From contig JAUIGL010000027.1 of the NCBI GenBank assembly GCA_030430165.1, forward strand, positions 1 through 64,000: 64,000 nucleotides of DNA, written 5' to 3'. This document shows positions 32,449 to 48,534 of the stretch, one piece after another (positions within the stretch are counted from its first letter, which is position 1; every line of letters starts with the position of its first letter). The translations under genes were made by a program, and so were the position numbers. This DNA comes from a bacterium (lineage in GTDB: Bacteria; Desulfobacterota; Binatia; HRBIN30; CADEER01). A model generated the notes under the pieces. It did not search any database and was not told where the DNA came from. It worked only from the letters and a program-made list of their open reading frames with translations.

Positions 32449-33891
32449 TCAGGCCCTGGCGCGCCGCGCAGCGCCCGCTCCAGCACGGCGTCCAAAAAAG
32501 GTTCCGTCACCGATCGAAACCCCGCTGGCATATCCCGGCGCGGCGATCCCGCTGGTCGTACGCCCGGCAGCGTACAGACCCTTCACGGCATCGCCGTCGG
32601 GTGTCAACACTTCGCCGTCGATCGACGTCCGCAGGCCACCGAGCGTGAACACCGCATACAACGAGTTGGCGGTGGTGCAATCGAGCGCCCCATACGGCGG
32701 GTGCGACAGCGGCACCAACCAATCGGCCGACTTGTGAAACAGCGGGTCGTTTCCCTGCTCGGCGTGGCGATTGTACAGCTCGAGGGTCGACTGCAAGCTG
32801 CCCGACGGCAGATTCAGCTCGGTCTCGAGCTCTGCGATGGACTCGCCAACGCCGGCGATTTCGCGTTCGACATCCGGACGGTCGAAGGTCTCGGCGTCGA
32901 GAATCAGGTACGCCACGCCGTCCTGGCGGTACACCGCATGCTCGCCGACGCGCCCGAAGTAGGCATCCTCGTTGATGAAGCGGACACCGTGACCGTTGAC
33001 CAGGATGCCCTTCTGCAGCTTCTTCGGCGGGACGATCGGCAGCGAGATCGAGCCGTAGCCCATGTGGATCGCTTCGCCGCCCGCTGCCATGCCGAGTCGA
33101 ATGCCGCTGCCGTCGTCGAACGTCGTCCCTACCCGGTACTTGCACTGCAGTAGCTCGGGCGCGTGGCGCTCCAGCATCTCCTTGTTGTTGACGAAGCCAC
33201 CGGCGCACAGCACCACTCCGCCGCGGGCGCGGATCGTCCGCATCTCGCCATCGACCCGGACGACCACGCCAACCACGGCTCCGTCGGCATCGACGACCAG
33301 CTGTTGGCAATGCGCGTCGGTAACGATTTCGGCGCCACTCGCCTCGACCGCCGCGAGCAGCTTCTGCATCAGCAAGCCGCCGGCCTGACCGGGGATCTGC
33401 GGCACGTGGCCGCGCGGCGCCGGTCGTGCAATCTCATCGAAAGGGTAGGCGTTCTCGCTGCCCGAGTAGACGAGCCCGTCGTCGGTCGGCGGCTCGCCGC
33501 TGTAGTGCGGGTAGAAGACCGCCTTGAACGGAACTCCCTGGCGCACGAACCACTCGTAATGCGCGACGCTGTCTTCGCTGAAGACCCGGATCTTGGCCTC
33601 GTCGGGAGCGGGTCCGCTCGCCGCCATGAGATACTTGAACATCTCCTCCGGCGAGTCTTCGAAGCCGCAGGCGCGCTGCACCGCGGTGCCGCCCCCCAGA
33701 TAGATGACGCCGCCCGAGTTGGCCGAAGTGCCACCGCCGCCGCTCGCTCGCTCGAGCGCGACCACCTCGGCGCCAGCCGCCGTCGCTTCGAGCACCGCGG
33801 CCGCGCCGGCACAACCGAGGCCGACCACGACCACGTCGGCCTCGCGCTCCCACGCGTTCACATCTTCTACCGCGACAATCGCTCTCGGCAT
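32449..33891 (-). CDS. FAD-dependent dehydrogenase, fumarate reductase/KstD-like flavoprotein
   Basis: A 480-residue flavoprotein of the FAD_binding_2 family. The dinucleotide-binding fold is VVVVGLGCAGAAAVLEA (about 21-36) with the acidic VVALERA strand end. GTSANSGGVIYLGGG and DDGSGIRLGMAAGGEA are FAD and substrate-domain motifs. The C-terminal GLYAAGRTTSGIAAPGYASGVSIGDG closes the FAD site. Relatives are 3-ketosteroid delta-1-dehydrogenases, fumarate reductases and tricarballylate dehydrogenases; the substrate here is uncertain. The stop overlaps a half copy of the CCACGGATGAACACGG repeat at 32429-32446. Confidence 0.9.
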   Translation of the reverse strand: MPRAIVAVEDVNAWEREADVVVVGLGCAGAAAVLEATAAGAEVVALERASGGGGTSANSGGVIYLGGGTAVQRACGFEDSPEEMFKYLMAASGPAPDEAKIRVFSEDSVAHYEWFVRQGVPFKAVFYPHYSGEPPTDDGLVYSGSENAYPFDEIARPAPRGHVPQIPGQAGGLLMQKLLAAVEASGAEIVTDAHCQQLVVDADGAVVGVVVRVDGEMRTIRARGGVVLCAGGFVNNKEMLERHAPELLQCKYRVGTTFDDGSGIRLGMAAGGEAIHMGYGSISLPIVPPKKLQKGILVNGHGVRFINEDAYFGRVGEHAVYRQDGVAYLILDAETFDRPDVEREIAGVGESIAELETELNLPSGSLQSTLELYNRHAEQGNDPLFHKSADWLVPLSHPPYGALDCTTANSLYAVFTLGGLRTSIDGEVLTPDGDAVKGLYAAGRTTSGIAAPGYASGVSIGDGTFFGRRAGAGAARRARA

Positions 33892-34013
33892 CGTTCCGTC
33901 ATCCGCGACCGTATCCGGCCGCGTGTCCCGGCTCTCACCGAGACCTCCGCGGTGCTAGCCCAGCGGCCGATCGATGTCGACCGCACCCGGGCACATGGCC
34001 CGACCACCGGTGA

Positions 34014-34028
34014 TTCGCTATAGTTCGC
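34014..34028 (+). promoter_or_regulatory. Candidate LexA operator and -10 box of uvrA
   Basis: TTCGCTATAGTTCGC contains two TTCGC units 10 bp apart, very like the lexA site TTCGCTATTTTTTCGC. TATAGT (34019-34024) may be the -10 box. The predicted start is within 15 nt of the GTG codon. Confidence 0.45.
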
Positions 34029-34035
34029 GGTTCGG

Positions 34036-39591
<5,556 letters not shown>

Positions 39592-39592
39592 T

Positions 39593-39750
39593 GGCAGGGG
39601 TTAGGGGCTAGGGGCTAGGGATTAGAGGTCGGGCCGCATCGATGTCCGCCGTTTGGTGACTCGCCGCACCGATCGGACGCAACACCGCAACCCTGCTCGC
39701 AAAGCGGCCATCCGCCCCTAGGTCCTAACCCCTAGTCCCTAGCCCCTGCC
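39593..39750. repeat. Inverted-repeat element, word family GGGGCTAGGGACTAGGGG
   Basis: GGCAGGGGTTAGGGGCTAGG and following words on the left face TCCTAACCCCTAGTCCCTAGCCCCTGCC on the right as an imperfect inverted repeat of about 33 bp per arm. The centre is unrelated. It begins two bases after the uvrA stop and ends about 50 bp before lon. Confidence 0.65.
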
Positions 39751-39762
39751 TTTTCATAGACA

Positions 39763-39790
39763 TTGACAGTCCGCGATCCGTGCTTAGGTT
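39763..39790 (+). promoter_or_regulatory. Candidate lon promoter
   Basis: TTGACA at 39763-39768 and TAGGTT at 39785-39790, 16 bp apart. The -10 box is only 9 nt from ATG 39800, again implying a leaderless transcript, and no Shine-Dalgarno is present. The -10 match is weak. Confidence 0.4.
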
Positions 39791-39799
39791 CGCCGGACT

Positions 39800-42079
<2,280 letters not shown>

Positions 42080-42086
42080 CCCACCC

Positions 42087-42126
42087 AAAAACAGCGCGGG
42101 CTCATCCGTTTCAGTGATGAGCCCGC
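42087..42126 (-). terminator. Rho-independent terminator of the alcohol dehydrogenase gene
   Basis: Stem GCGGGCTCATC / GATGAGCCCGC (42096-42106 and 42116-42126), 9-nt loop. On the minus strand a short spacer and five U residues (42091-42087) follow. It lies between the convergent lon and alcohol dehydrogenase genes and could slow transcription in both directions. Confidence 0.8.
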
Positions 42127-42144
42127 ACTGTCCTTAGCGTGCAA

Positions 42145-43242
42145 CTAGATATCCAGCACGGTGCGAATGCCGCGTCCGGCTCGTAGATCGTCCGCTGCCT
42201 GGTTGATCTCGCTCAACGGGCGCCGTGCCGAGATCAGCGACTCGAGATCGAGCCGACCGGCCTGCCATAGGGCGACCAGGCGCGGGATGTCGCGCAGGGA
42301 GTTGCAGCTGCCGAGAGTGCTGCCGATCAGCTTCTTCTCACTGAGGACGAACAGCGCCGACGGACTGATGGTGATGGCGTCGTCGATCGGCGCGGCGCCG
42401 ACACATACGGTGGTGCCGCCGGCGCGGGTCGCCCACACACCAGCCTCGACCAAGGAAGACTTGCCGACGGCGTCGAAGGCGTAGTCGGCGCCGACGCCAC
42501 CGGTGATCTCCAGCACTCTGGCGGCGAGGTCCTCGCTGGTGGGATCGATGCAATGGGTGGCGCCGAGTTGGGTTGCGACTTCGCGGCGCGCGGCAATCGG
42601 GTCCGAGACGATGACCTTGGCGGCGCTGGCCAGGCGCGCGCCCTGGACGATCGACAATCCGACGCCGCCTAGCCCCATCACCAGCACGCTCGCGCCCTCT
42701 TCCACCTTCGCCGTGTTGAGCACGGCGCCGACTCCCGTTTGCACGGCGCAGCCAATGACGCAGGCGACTTCGAGAGGCACTTCGTTTGCGATCTTGACCG
42801 CACCGCTCGCCGGCGTGACGACGCTCTCGGCGAGAGCGGCGACACCGACGCCGCGCATGACCTTCTTGCCGCCGCGGGAAAGGCCCGTGCTGCCGTCGGG
42901 CAGCGCATTGGTCTGGATGCCGATCACGTTGGCGCAGGTTCCCGGCTCGCCGCGCAGGCATCCGTAGCAGACGCCGCACGGAGGCACCGGCGTCAGCACC
43001 ACCTGGTCGCCGACTGCCAGTCCCTCGACCCCCGGGCCGAGCTCTGCGACGACTCCGGCGGCTTCGTGACCGAGGACGACCGGTACCTCGGCGGGGAACA
43101 GCCCGTCGATGATGCTGAGGTCGGAGTGGCACAGGCCGCAGTGTTTGACGGCGACGCGGACCTCACCCTGCCGCGGCGCGGCGATGTCGACCTCGTCGAT
43201 GACGAGGGGCTTTCCCTGTTCTTCGAGAACGGCGGCTCGCAT
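42145..43242 (-). CDS. Zinc-dependent MDR alcohol dehydrogenase
   Basis: A 365-residue medium-chain dehydrogenase. The catalytic zinc ligands are in HCGLCHSD (Cys35, His39-Asp41 region) and GHEAAG, and the structural zinc site PCGVCYGCLRGEPGTC gives four cysteines. The Rossmann motif is VLVMGLGGVGLSIVQG (about 188-203). Oxidation of a primary alcohol or aldehyde-thiol adduct with NAD(P) is expected; the cofactor specificity was not decided. The ATG is preceded by GAGAATC. It follows the epoxide hydrolase gene by 30 bp, so the two probably form one transcript that handles an epoxide, diol or alcohol. Confidence 0.93.
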   Translation of the reverse strand: MRAAVLEEQGKPLVIDEVDIAAPRQGEVRVAVKHCGLCHSDLSIIDGLFPAEVPVVLGHEAAGVVAELGPGVEGLAVGDQVVLTPVPPCGVCYGCLRGEPGTCANVIGIQTNALPDGSTGLSRGGKKVMRGVGVAALAESVVTPASGAVKIANEVPLEVACVIGCAVQTGVGAVLNTAKVEEGASVLVMGLGGVGLSIVQGARLASAAKVIVSDPIAARREVATQLGATHCIDPTSEDLAARVLEITGGVGADYAFDAVGKSSLVEAGVWATRAGGTTVCVGAAPIDDAITISPSALFVLSEKKLIGSTLGSCNSLRDIPRLVALWQAGRLDLESLISARRPLSEINQAADDLRAGRGIRTVLDI

Positions 43243-43272
43243 GATTCTCTGCTCTTTTTGCGGTTCTGCTGG

Positions 43273-44415
43273 TTAACGAACGGTGCGGAAGAACTTGCGG
43301 ACGTCTTCGACGAACAGCTCCGGCTTTTCCATCGCCGCGAAGTGGCCACCGCGGTCGAACTCCGACCAGTGGGTCACGTTGTACTGATTCTCGACCCATT
43401 TCCGTGGAAAGCGCATGATCTCCTTGGGGAAGCGCGCGACCCCGGTCGGCACCTCGACCTTGGCGGAGAGCAGCCCCAGGCGCCCGCCTTTGAACATCTC
43501 GTAGTACAGCCGGGTCGACGAGGTGATGGTCGAGGTGACCCAGTACACGGTGATGTTGGTCAGCAGCTGGTCCTTGGTGAACACGCTCTCGACCTTGCCG
43601 TCGCAGTCGCTCCAGGTGCGGAACTTTTCGAGGATCCAGGCGGCGAGACCGGCGGGGGAATCGTTGAGACCGAAGCCGAGAGTTTGCGGCTTGGTTCCCT
43701 GGATCTTCTGGTAACCAGCCTCGTCTTGCTCCCACTGCTGCATCTCGCCGACGATGGCTTTCTCGGTTTCGGTCAGCTCGACCGAGTCGTCGGGAAACGC
43801 CAAGGGCATGTTGGTGTGGAGTCCGCTCACGTGCGCGGCATCGTAGAGTGCGATCTCGGTCGAGATGATCGCGCCCCAGTCGCCGCCTTGTGCGCCGTAG
43901 CGTTCGTAGCCGAGGCGAGCCATCAGCGCGGCGAACGCTTCGGCCATCCGTCGCGGATCCCAGCCGCGTGTCTTGGTGACCTCGGAGAAGCCGTAGCCCG
44001 GTAGCGATGGACAGACCACGTGGAAGGCGTCCTCGGCCGACCCGCCGTGTTTCTCGGGCTCGGTCAGCGGACCGATGACGTCGAGAAACTCGACGATCGA
44101 GCCCGGCCAGCCGTGTGAGATGATGAGCGGGAATGCGTTCTCGTGCGGCGAGCGCGCGTGCAGAAAGTGGATTTGCTGCCCGTCGATCTCGGTGCGGAAG
44201 TTAGGGAACGAGTTGAGCGTGGCTTCGTGCTTGCGCCAGTCGTACGAGTCGCGCCAGTACTCGACCAGGCGGCGCGTCTCGTCGATCTCGGCGCCGTAGT
44301 CCCAGTCGGTGCCCGGAATCTGATCGGGGTAGCGGGTTTGCGCCAGGCGTCGTTTCAGATCTTCGAGAACCGAATCGTCGACATGGATCTCAAATGGTTC
44401 GATGGCTTCGCTCAT
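43273..44415 (-). CDS. Epoxide hydrolase (alpha/beta hydrolase, EHN domain)
   Basis: A 380-residue protein with the N-terminal epoxide hydrolase domain (about 5-115: FEIHVDDSVLEDLKRRLAQTRYP, then DWDYG) and an alpha/beta hydrolase fold. The oxyanion motif is HGWPG (101-105), the nucleophile Asp179 in GGDWG, and the catalytic His358 in RGGHFAAMEKPELF. Microsomal-type epoxide hydrolases open epoxides to diols in the cytosol. The start ATG 44415 is supported by GGGAGAGCACG. It is upstream of and near the alcohol dehydrogenase gene. Confidence 0.93.
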   Translation of the reverse strand: MSEAIEPFEIHVDDSVLEDLKRRLAQTRYPDQIPGTDWDYGAEIDETRRLVEYWRDSYDWRKHEATLNSFPNFRTEIDGQQIHFLHARSPHENAFPLIISHGWPGSIVEFLDVIGPLTEPEKHGGSAEDAFHVVCPSLPGYGFSEVTKTRGWDPRRMAEAFAALMARLGYERYGAQGGDWGAIISTEIALYDAAHVSGLHTNMPLAFPDDSVELTETEKAIVGEMQQWEQDEAGYQKIQGTKPQTLGFGLNDSPAGLAAWILEKFRTWSDCDGKVESVFTKDQLLTNITVYWVTSTITSSTRLYYEMFKGGRLGLLSAKVEVPTGVARFPKEIMRFPRKWVENQYNVTHWSEFDRGGHFAAMEKPELFVEDVRKFFRTVR

Positions 44416-44528
44416 CGTGCTCTCCCGGTCGTTGGACTCAGCCCGCCTTCATAGCGAATCGCCAGGCGCGATGTCACCCCTCGACCGGCGCGATGGAAAT
44501 CCGTCCGGGTATCGTCGAGAATCTGGCC

Positions 44529-44993
44529 ATGTCGTACTCCTCCTGGGTCAACTGGTTCTCGACGACGCCGGTCGGCAGTTGGATCGCCCGCAAGCTGGCC
44601 GCGCGGATCGATCCGGTCGTCTATCGCGCGACTGGTGGGCGGTTCACCTCGACTGGCGTGCCGACGATTCCGCAGTTGATCCTGACTACGACCGGCCGCA
44701 AGTCCGGTCAGCCGCGCCAGGTGCAGCTGGGCTACGTCGGCGACGGCGATCCGATCGTCGTCGCCACCAACTTCGGGCGCGCCAATCATCCCGCCTGGTC
44801 GTACAACCTGGAGGCCAACCCGCGCGCGGTGGTAGAGCTCGGTGGAGAGCGGTTCGAGGCCGAGGCGCAGCGGCTGAGCGAAGCCGAGCGCGACGAGATG
44901 TGGACGCGCTTCTGCGAGGTGATTCCGCAGTTCGCGGTCTACAAGACACGCACCGACCGGAATATTCGGGTTTATCGACTGGTGCGAACTTGA
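44529..44993 (+). CDS. Deazaflavin (F420)-dependent nitroreductase family protein
   Basis: A 154-residue member of the Ddn/FDOR family with split-barrel fold. TTTGRKSGQPRQVQLGYVGD and VVATNFGRANHPAWSYNLEANP are the family signature that binds F420, followed by WTRFCEVIPQFAVYKTRTDR at the end. The start is ATG 44529; an ATG at 44493 in frame is possible, and neither has a clear RBS. It may reduce quinones or nitro compounds. Together with the LLM protein it shows that coenzyme F420 is used. Confidence 0.88.
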   Translation: MSYSSWVNWFSTTPVGSWIARKLAARIDPVVYRATGGRFTSTGVPTIPQLILTTTGRKSGQPRQVQLGYVGDGDPIVVATNFGRANHPAWSYNLEANPRAVVELGGERFEAEAQRLSEAERDEMWTRFCEVIPQFAVYKTRTDRNIRVYRLVRT

Positions 44994-45042
44994 GAGGCGG
45001 GGGTTGTCACTGAGGCTCGGGTGGCTTCGACGAAGTTCGGTG

Positions 45043-45287
45043 GCTCATTTTTTATCCACAGATTTCGCAGATTACGCAGATTTTGGCTTTCTGATGGGTG
45101 TTGAACCCGCCCTGTCTCGGGGTGGGCTTCACAGAGAATTCTTAGGCCCGCGCGAGCTTCTCGAGGCTCAATTTTCTATCCACAGATTACGCAGATTTCA
45201 CAGAGTCTTTGTCACTCTCTGAAGACCGGAAAACCAGAACTCCGAAATCTGCGTAATCTGCGTAATCTGTGGACAAAAAAATTGAGC
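45043..45287. repeat. Repeat element, word family CACAGATTACGCAGATT
   Basis: Three arms: 45043-45086 and 45165-45205 in one direction and 45243-45287 in reverse. All share the words CACAGATT, ACGCAGATT and the flank GCTCAATTTT/TATCCACAG. An arm-loop-arm structure with one extra arm. It fills most of the 347-bp gap between the nitroreductase and sulfatase genes. Confidence 0.7.
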
Positions 45288-45340
45288 ACCCGGACCATCG
45301 GTCAAGTCGACGAGTTGCAGTGACGACCACCGCGACCCGA

Positions 45341-47665
45341 CTACTCCACGTACCCAAGCACGCGTAGTTGCTCGACTACCTTTGGGTCGAGGTCGTCGAG
45401 GTCGAGGTCCTTGGTCGCGCCGGCGCTCGGCCCGGTTTGCGCCTCGCGGGCGGCGAGCTCCTGCGACAGGGTCTTGCCGACGATCCACTCCTCGGCCCAG
45501 CGGTTGCGCGTTTCGCCCGGGTCGTCGGCGAGGTCGTAGAGCTCGAGCCGCGGCAGATCCAAGGGACCACCCCCGTACTCGCGCAGCAGCTTCCAGTCGC
45601 CGTAGCGCGCCGAGGTCCAGCCGTCGCTGCGCACGCGGGCAAACGACCACCGCGGGCGCGGCGGCTCCTCTTCGCCCGACAGGTCGCGGCGCAGGCTTCG
45701 GCCCTCCATCGCCTCGGGAATGGGTATGCCCAACAGATCGAGCAGCGTCGGCGGAACGTCCAGCAATTCGACCAGCGACGGAACACGCTGCCCCGCGGCG
45801 ATCATGCCCGGCAGCCTCCAGATCATCGGTACCCGGAGAACTTCCTCGTAGAGATTCCAGTAGTGGCCGACGGTACCGTGCTCCATGAACTCCTCGCCGT
45901 GGTCGGAGGCGAACAGCACCAGGGTATCGTCGGCTACGCCGCTTCGTTCCAATCGCTGCATGAGGCGCGCGAGGTAGGCGTCCATGAAAGCGATCTCGCC
46001 ACGGTAACGCGATTGCAGGTACTCGACGTCGAAGGCGTCGAGTGGAACGGCGTGCCGGCGGAACATGCGCACCAGCAACCGCGCCGCGTCGATGTTGCCC
46101 TTGTAGTCTACCGCGTAGGGATCGCCGAATGGTGCGGGCGGGTCGAAGGGCGCGTGCGGATCGATCTCGTGGAGGTAGATGAAGAAGCTCTCCGCGCCGG
46201 CTTCGCCGAGGAACGGATCGACGTACTCGTCCCACACCAGGTCCGCCTGCGCAGCCGGCGCCGGGTAGTCCTTGAGCACCACCGGGTGACGCAGCTCGTA
46301 GTACTTGTGTACCGCATCGAAGCCGCGGCCATAGCCGAACTCGGGAGCAATCACGGCATTGTTCATGATCGCCATCGTGTGGAATCCCCGCGCCTGGAGA
46401 ATCTCGGGGAGGTACGGATCTCCCTCCGCTAGGTGATCGCCTCCGGCAATCACCGCGTGGCGAAACGGGTAGACGCCAGTCAACAGCGAGGTCACCGACG
46501 TGCGGGTCCACGAAGAGTTCGAACGCGCCTGGTCGAAGGTCGTGCCCGACGCGGCGAGTGCGGACAGCGCCGGAGTAGCGACATCTCCGCCGTAGGGCGC
46601 AACGAAGTCCGGGCGCAGCGTGTCGAAGAGGATGAGTAAGATGTTGAAGCGCCTCAATGGCGGGCGAGCCGACTCTCGGTCCGGGGTAGGCGACGAGATT
46701 CGCGGATCCAACCACAACACCGGCGCCAGTCTCTCGGCAACACCACTCGCGCCCAATGCGTCCGGCACCACCGAATGAGACAAGGTCAGCGCCACCATCT
46801 GTCCGGCCCAGGGTGTCAGGTCGACGGAAATCTCCCGCACGGCTCCGCCCAGCTCGCTCCGGTCGCTCGCCCACAAGTTGCGCTGCTGGCCGCTCTGGTC
46901 GGTCAGATCGACGGCGATCCGGCTCGACGATCCGGCGCCGAGATCCGAATCGTCATCGCCCACCGAAGCGGCGGCGCGCAGCTCGGCCTCGGTCGGGACG
47001 ACCACGTAGTAGGAGACCGTGCTGCCAGGTGGATGACGGATGGTACGGCCAGTCGGGTCGGCCGCCGGCTGTCCCGAATACAGCGGGGGTCGCTCGTGCT
47101 CGATCTCGATGCGCGAAACGTGGACACCGCGGCCGATCGTGCTCGGCCCGGCGCCGAGCGCTTTGGGAACCACCCAGTAGCGCGGCAGGACATCGAGCTG
47201 GTTCGTTCCGCGACGTTGCACGGCAGCCGGAATCTTCAACGACACCCGCTGCCCGGCGCGTTCGATCTCGATTTCGCCGAGTGGCCGGTCGTTCCATAAA
47301 AACCGCACCGATTGCTTCGGCAGGTTGGCGTCCGCCGTCAGCGGAGCGAGAGTGAGGTGAACGACCCGAGGCGACGGTTCGATGACCGGCAACTCGAGCA
47401 CGGCCGCCCGCCCCTCGGTCCACGGCCAGGTCCAATCGGCATCCCAGCCCAGCCACTGCAGTGGCAGCTGGTACTGCGGCCGGGGAATGATGTTGCGCCA
47501 GCCGCCCGACAGGACCGCGCGCTCCTTTCGGTCGCGAAAGTCGATCTGCCGAATCGGCGTGCCGATGTCGGCAACCGCGAAACGCTCGACCAGATCGATC
47601 TCCGCGGACGCCGGCAGCGCGGCCGACGCCGCCAACAACACCGACGCGAGCAGGAACGCGCGCAT
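45341..47665 (-). CDS. Secreted sulfatase-like hydrolase without formylglycine cysteine
   Basis: A 774-residue exported protein. A signal peptide (MRAFLLASVLLAASAALPASA) leads to an N-terminal domain of about 320 residues, then a sulfatase/alkaline-phosphatase fold from NILLILFDTLRPDFVAPYGG (about 340). Where sulfatases have the C/SXPXR formylglycine motif this protein reads NSSWTRTSVTSLLTG; no Cys, and Ser would be the modified or direct nucleophile. LVLFASDHGEEFMEHG gives metal ligands. The tail ends LRVLGYVE. Its ATG overlaps the PabC stop by one base, so it is translationally coupled to a folate operon, an odd partner. Confidence 0.88.
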   Translation of the reverse strand: MRAFLLASVLLAASAALPASAEIDLVERFAVADIGTPIRQIDFRDRKERAVLSGGWRNIIPRPQYQLPLQWLGWDADWTWPWTEGRAAVLELPVIEPSPRVVHLTLAPLTADANLPKQSVRFLWNDRPLGEIEIERAGQRVSLKIPAAVQRRGTNQLDVLPRYWVVPKALGAGPSTIGRGVHVSRIEIEHERPPLYSGQPAADPTGRTIRHPPGSTVSYYVVVPTEAELRAAASVGDDDSDLGAGSSSRIAVDLTDQSGQQRNLWASDRSELGGAVREISVDLTPWAGQMVALTLSHSVVPDALGASGVAERLAPVLWLDPRISSPTPDRESARPPLRRFNILLILFDTLRPDFVAPYGGDVATPALSALAASGTTFDQARSNSSWTRTSVTSLLTGVYPFRHAVIAGGDHLAEGDPYLPEILQARGFHTMAIMNNAVIAPEFGYGRGFDAVHKYYELRHPVVLKDYPAPAAQADLVWDEYVDPFLGEAGAESFFIYLHEIDPHAPFDPPAPFGDPYAVDYKGNIDAARLLVRMFRRHAVPLDAFDVEYLQSRYRGEIAFMDAYLARLMQRLERSGVADDTLVLFASDHGEEFMEHGTVGHYWNLYEEVLRVPMIWRLPGMIAAGQRVPSLVELLDVPPTLLDLLGIPIPEAMEGRSLRRDLSGEEEPPRPRWSFARVRSDGWTSARYGDWKLLREYGGGPLDLPRLELYDLADDPGETRNRWAEEWIVGKTLSQELAAREAQTGPSAGATKDLDLDDLDPKVVEQLRVLGYVE

Positions 47666-48534
47666 CAGTCGGCGGCGGCGGCGCGGCGCGCGAAGGTCCG
47701 GTAGCGGCGCTGTAGGAGCTTGGTGACCGGTCCCGGTTTCCCGGTGGCAATCCGATGCGCGTCGAGTCGAACCACCGGCACGATCTCGGCGACCGACGAG
47801 GTCAGAAACGCCTCGTCGGCCTTCTTCAACATCGCCACCGAGGTGTCGCGCTCGACCAGGCCGATGCCCTCCTCGGCTGCGAGCTGGCTGATGATGCGAC
47901 GGGTAACACCGGGCAGGATTCCCTCGACCGGCGGTGTCTGCAGCTTGTCGCCGCGCACCAGGAAGATCGAGCTGGTGGTTCCCTCCATCAGGTATCGACC
48001 ATCGCGCACGAACAACCCTTCATAGGCGCCGCGCTGCGCCGCCGCCGACTTGCCCAAGATCGTCGGCAGATAGTTCAGCGACTTGTGCTCCGGCATGAAG
48101 CTGTGGCGCGAGTACGTCAGCAGCGTGATCTGGGCGCCGCGGCGTTGGATCGGACTGAAACCGGAAGGAACCGGCTTGACCAGCGCGAACACGGTGGCGC
48201 GGGCGCGCCGCGGCGGCAAGATGTCGGGAGCCGCGGCGCCCCGGGTGAGGTTGAGTCGCACCCAGGCGTCGCCCTTGCCGAGCCGGTTGCGGCGCAACAG
48301 CTCTTCCAGGGTCTTGCGCCAGTCTCGCTCGGGGAGAGGGATGCCGAGCGCGTCGCTCGAGCGACGCAGCCGCTGCAGATGCTCGTCGAGACCGAAGATT
48401 CGTCCGCCATAGGCGCGCATCGTCTCGAACAGCCCGTCGCCGTAGAGCAGGCCGCGATCGAACACGCTCACCTTGGCGCGCCGCGCCGCGACGTAGCGAC
48501 CATCGAGGAAGACGATCCCATCCAGGTAACTCAT
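47665..48534 (-). CDS. pabC: Aminodeoxychorismate lyase-like class IV aminotransferase
   Basis: A 289-residue PLP enzyme of fold type IV. The start ATG 48534 overlaps the pabB stop by 4 bp (ATGA), and the first residues (MSYLDGIVFLDGRY) fit the family. RGLLYGDGLFETMRAYGG and the PLP lysine Lys151 in EHKSLNYLP are present. EGTTSSIFLV is the C-terminal signature. PabC releases pyruvate from aminodeoxychorismate to give 4-aminobenzoate for folate. Adjacent pabB supports this over a branched-chain or D-amino-acid aminotransferase. Confidence 0.9.
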   Translation of the reverse strand: MSYLDGIVFLDGRYVAARRAKVSVFDRGLLYGDGLFETMRAYGGRIFGLDEHLQRLRRSSDALGIPLPERDWRKTLEELLRRNRLGKGDAWVRLNLTRGAAAPDILPPRRARATVFALVKPVPSGFSPIQRRGAQITLLTYSRHSFMPEHKSLNYLPTILGKSAAAQRGAYEGLFVRDGRYLMEGTTSSIFLVRGDKLQTPPVEGILPGVTRRIISQLAAEEGIGLVERDTSVAMLKKADEAFLTSSVAEIVPVVRLDAHRIATGKPGPVTKLLQRRYRTFARRAAAAD

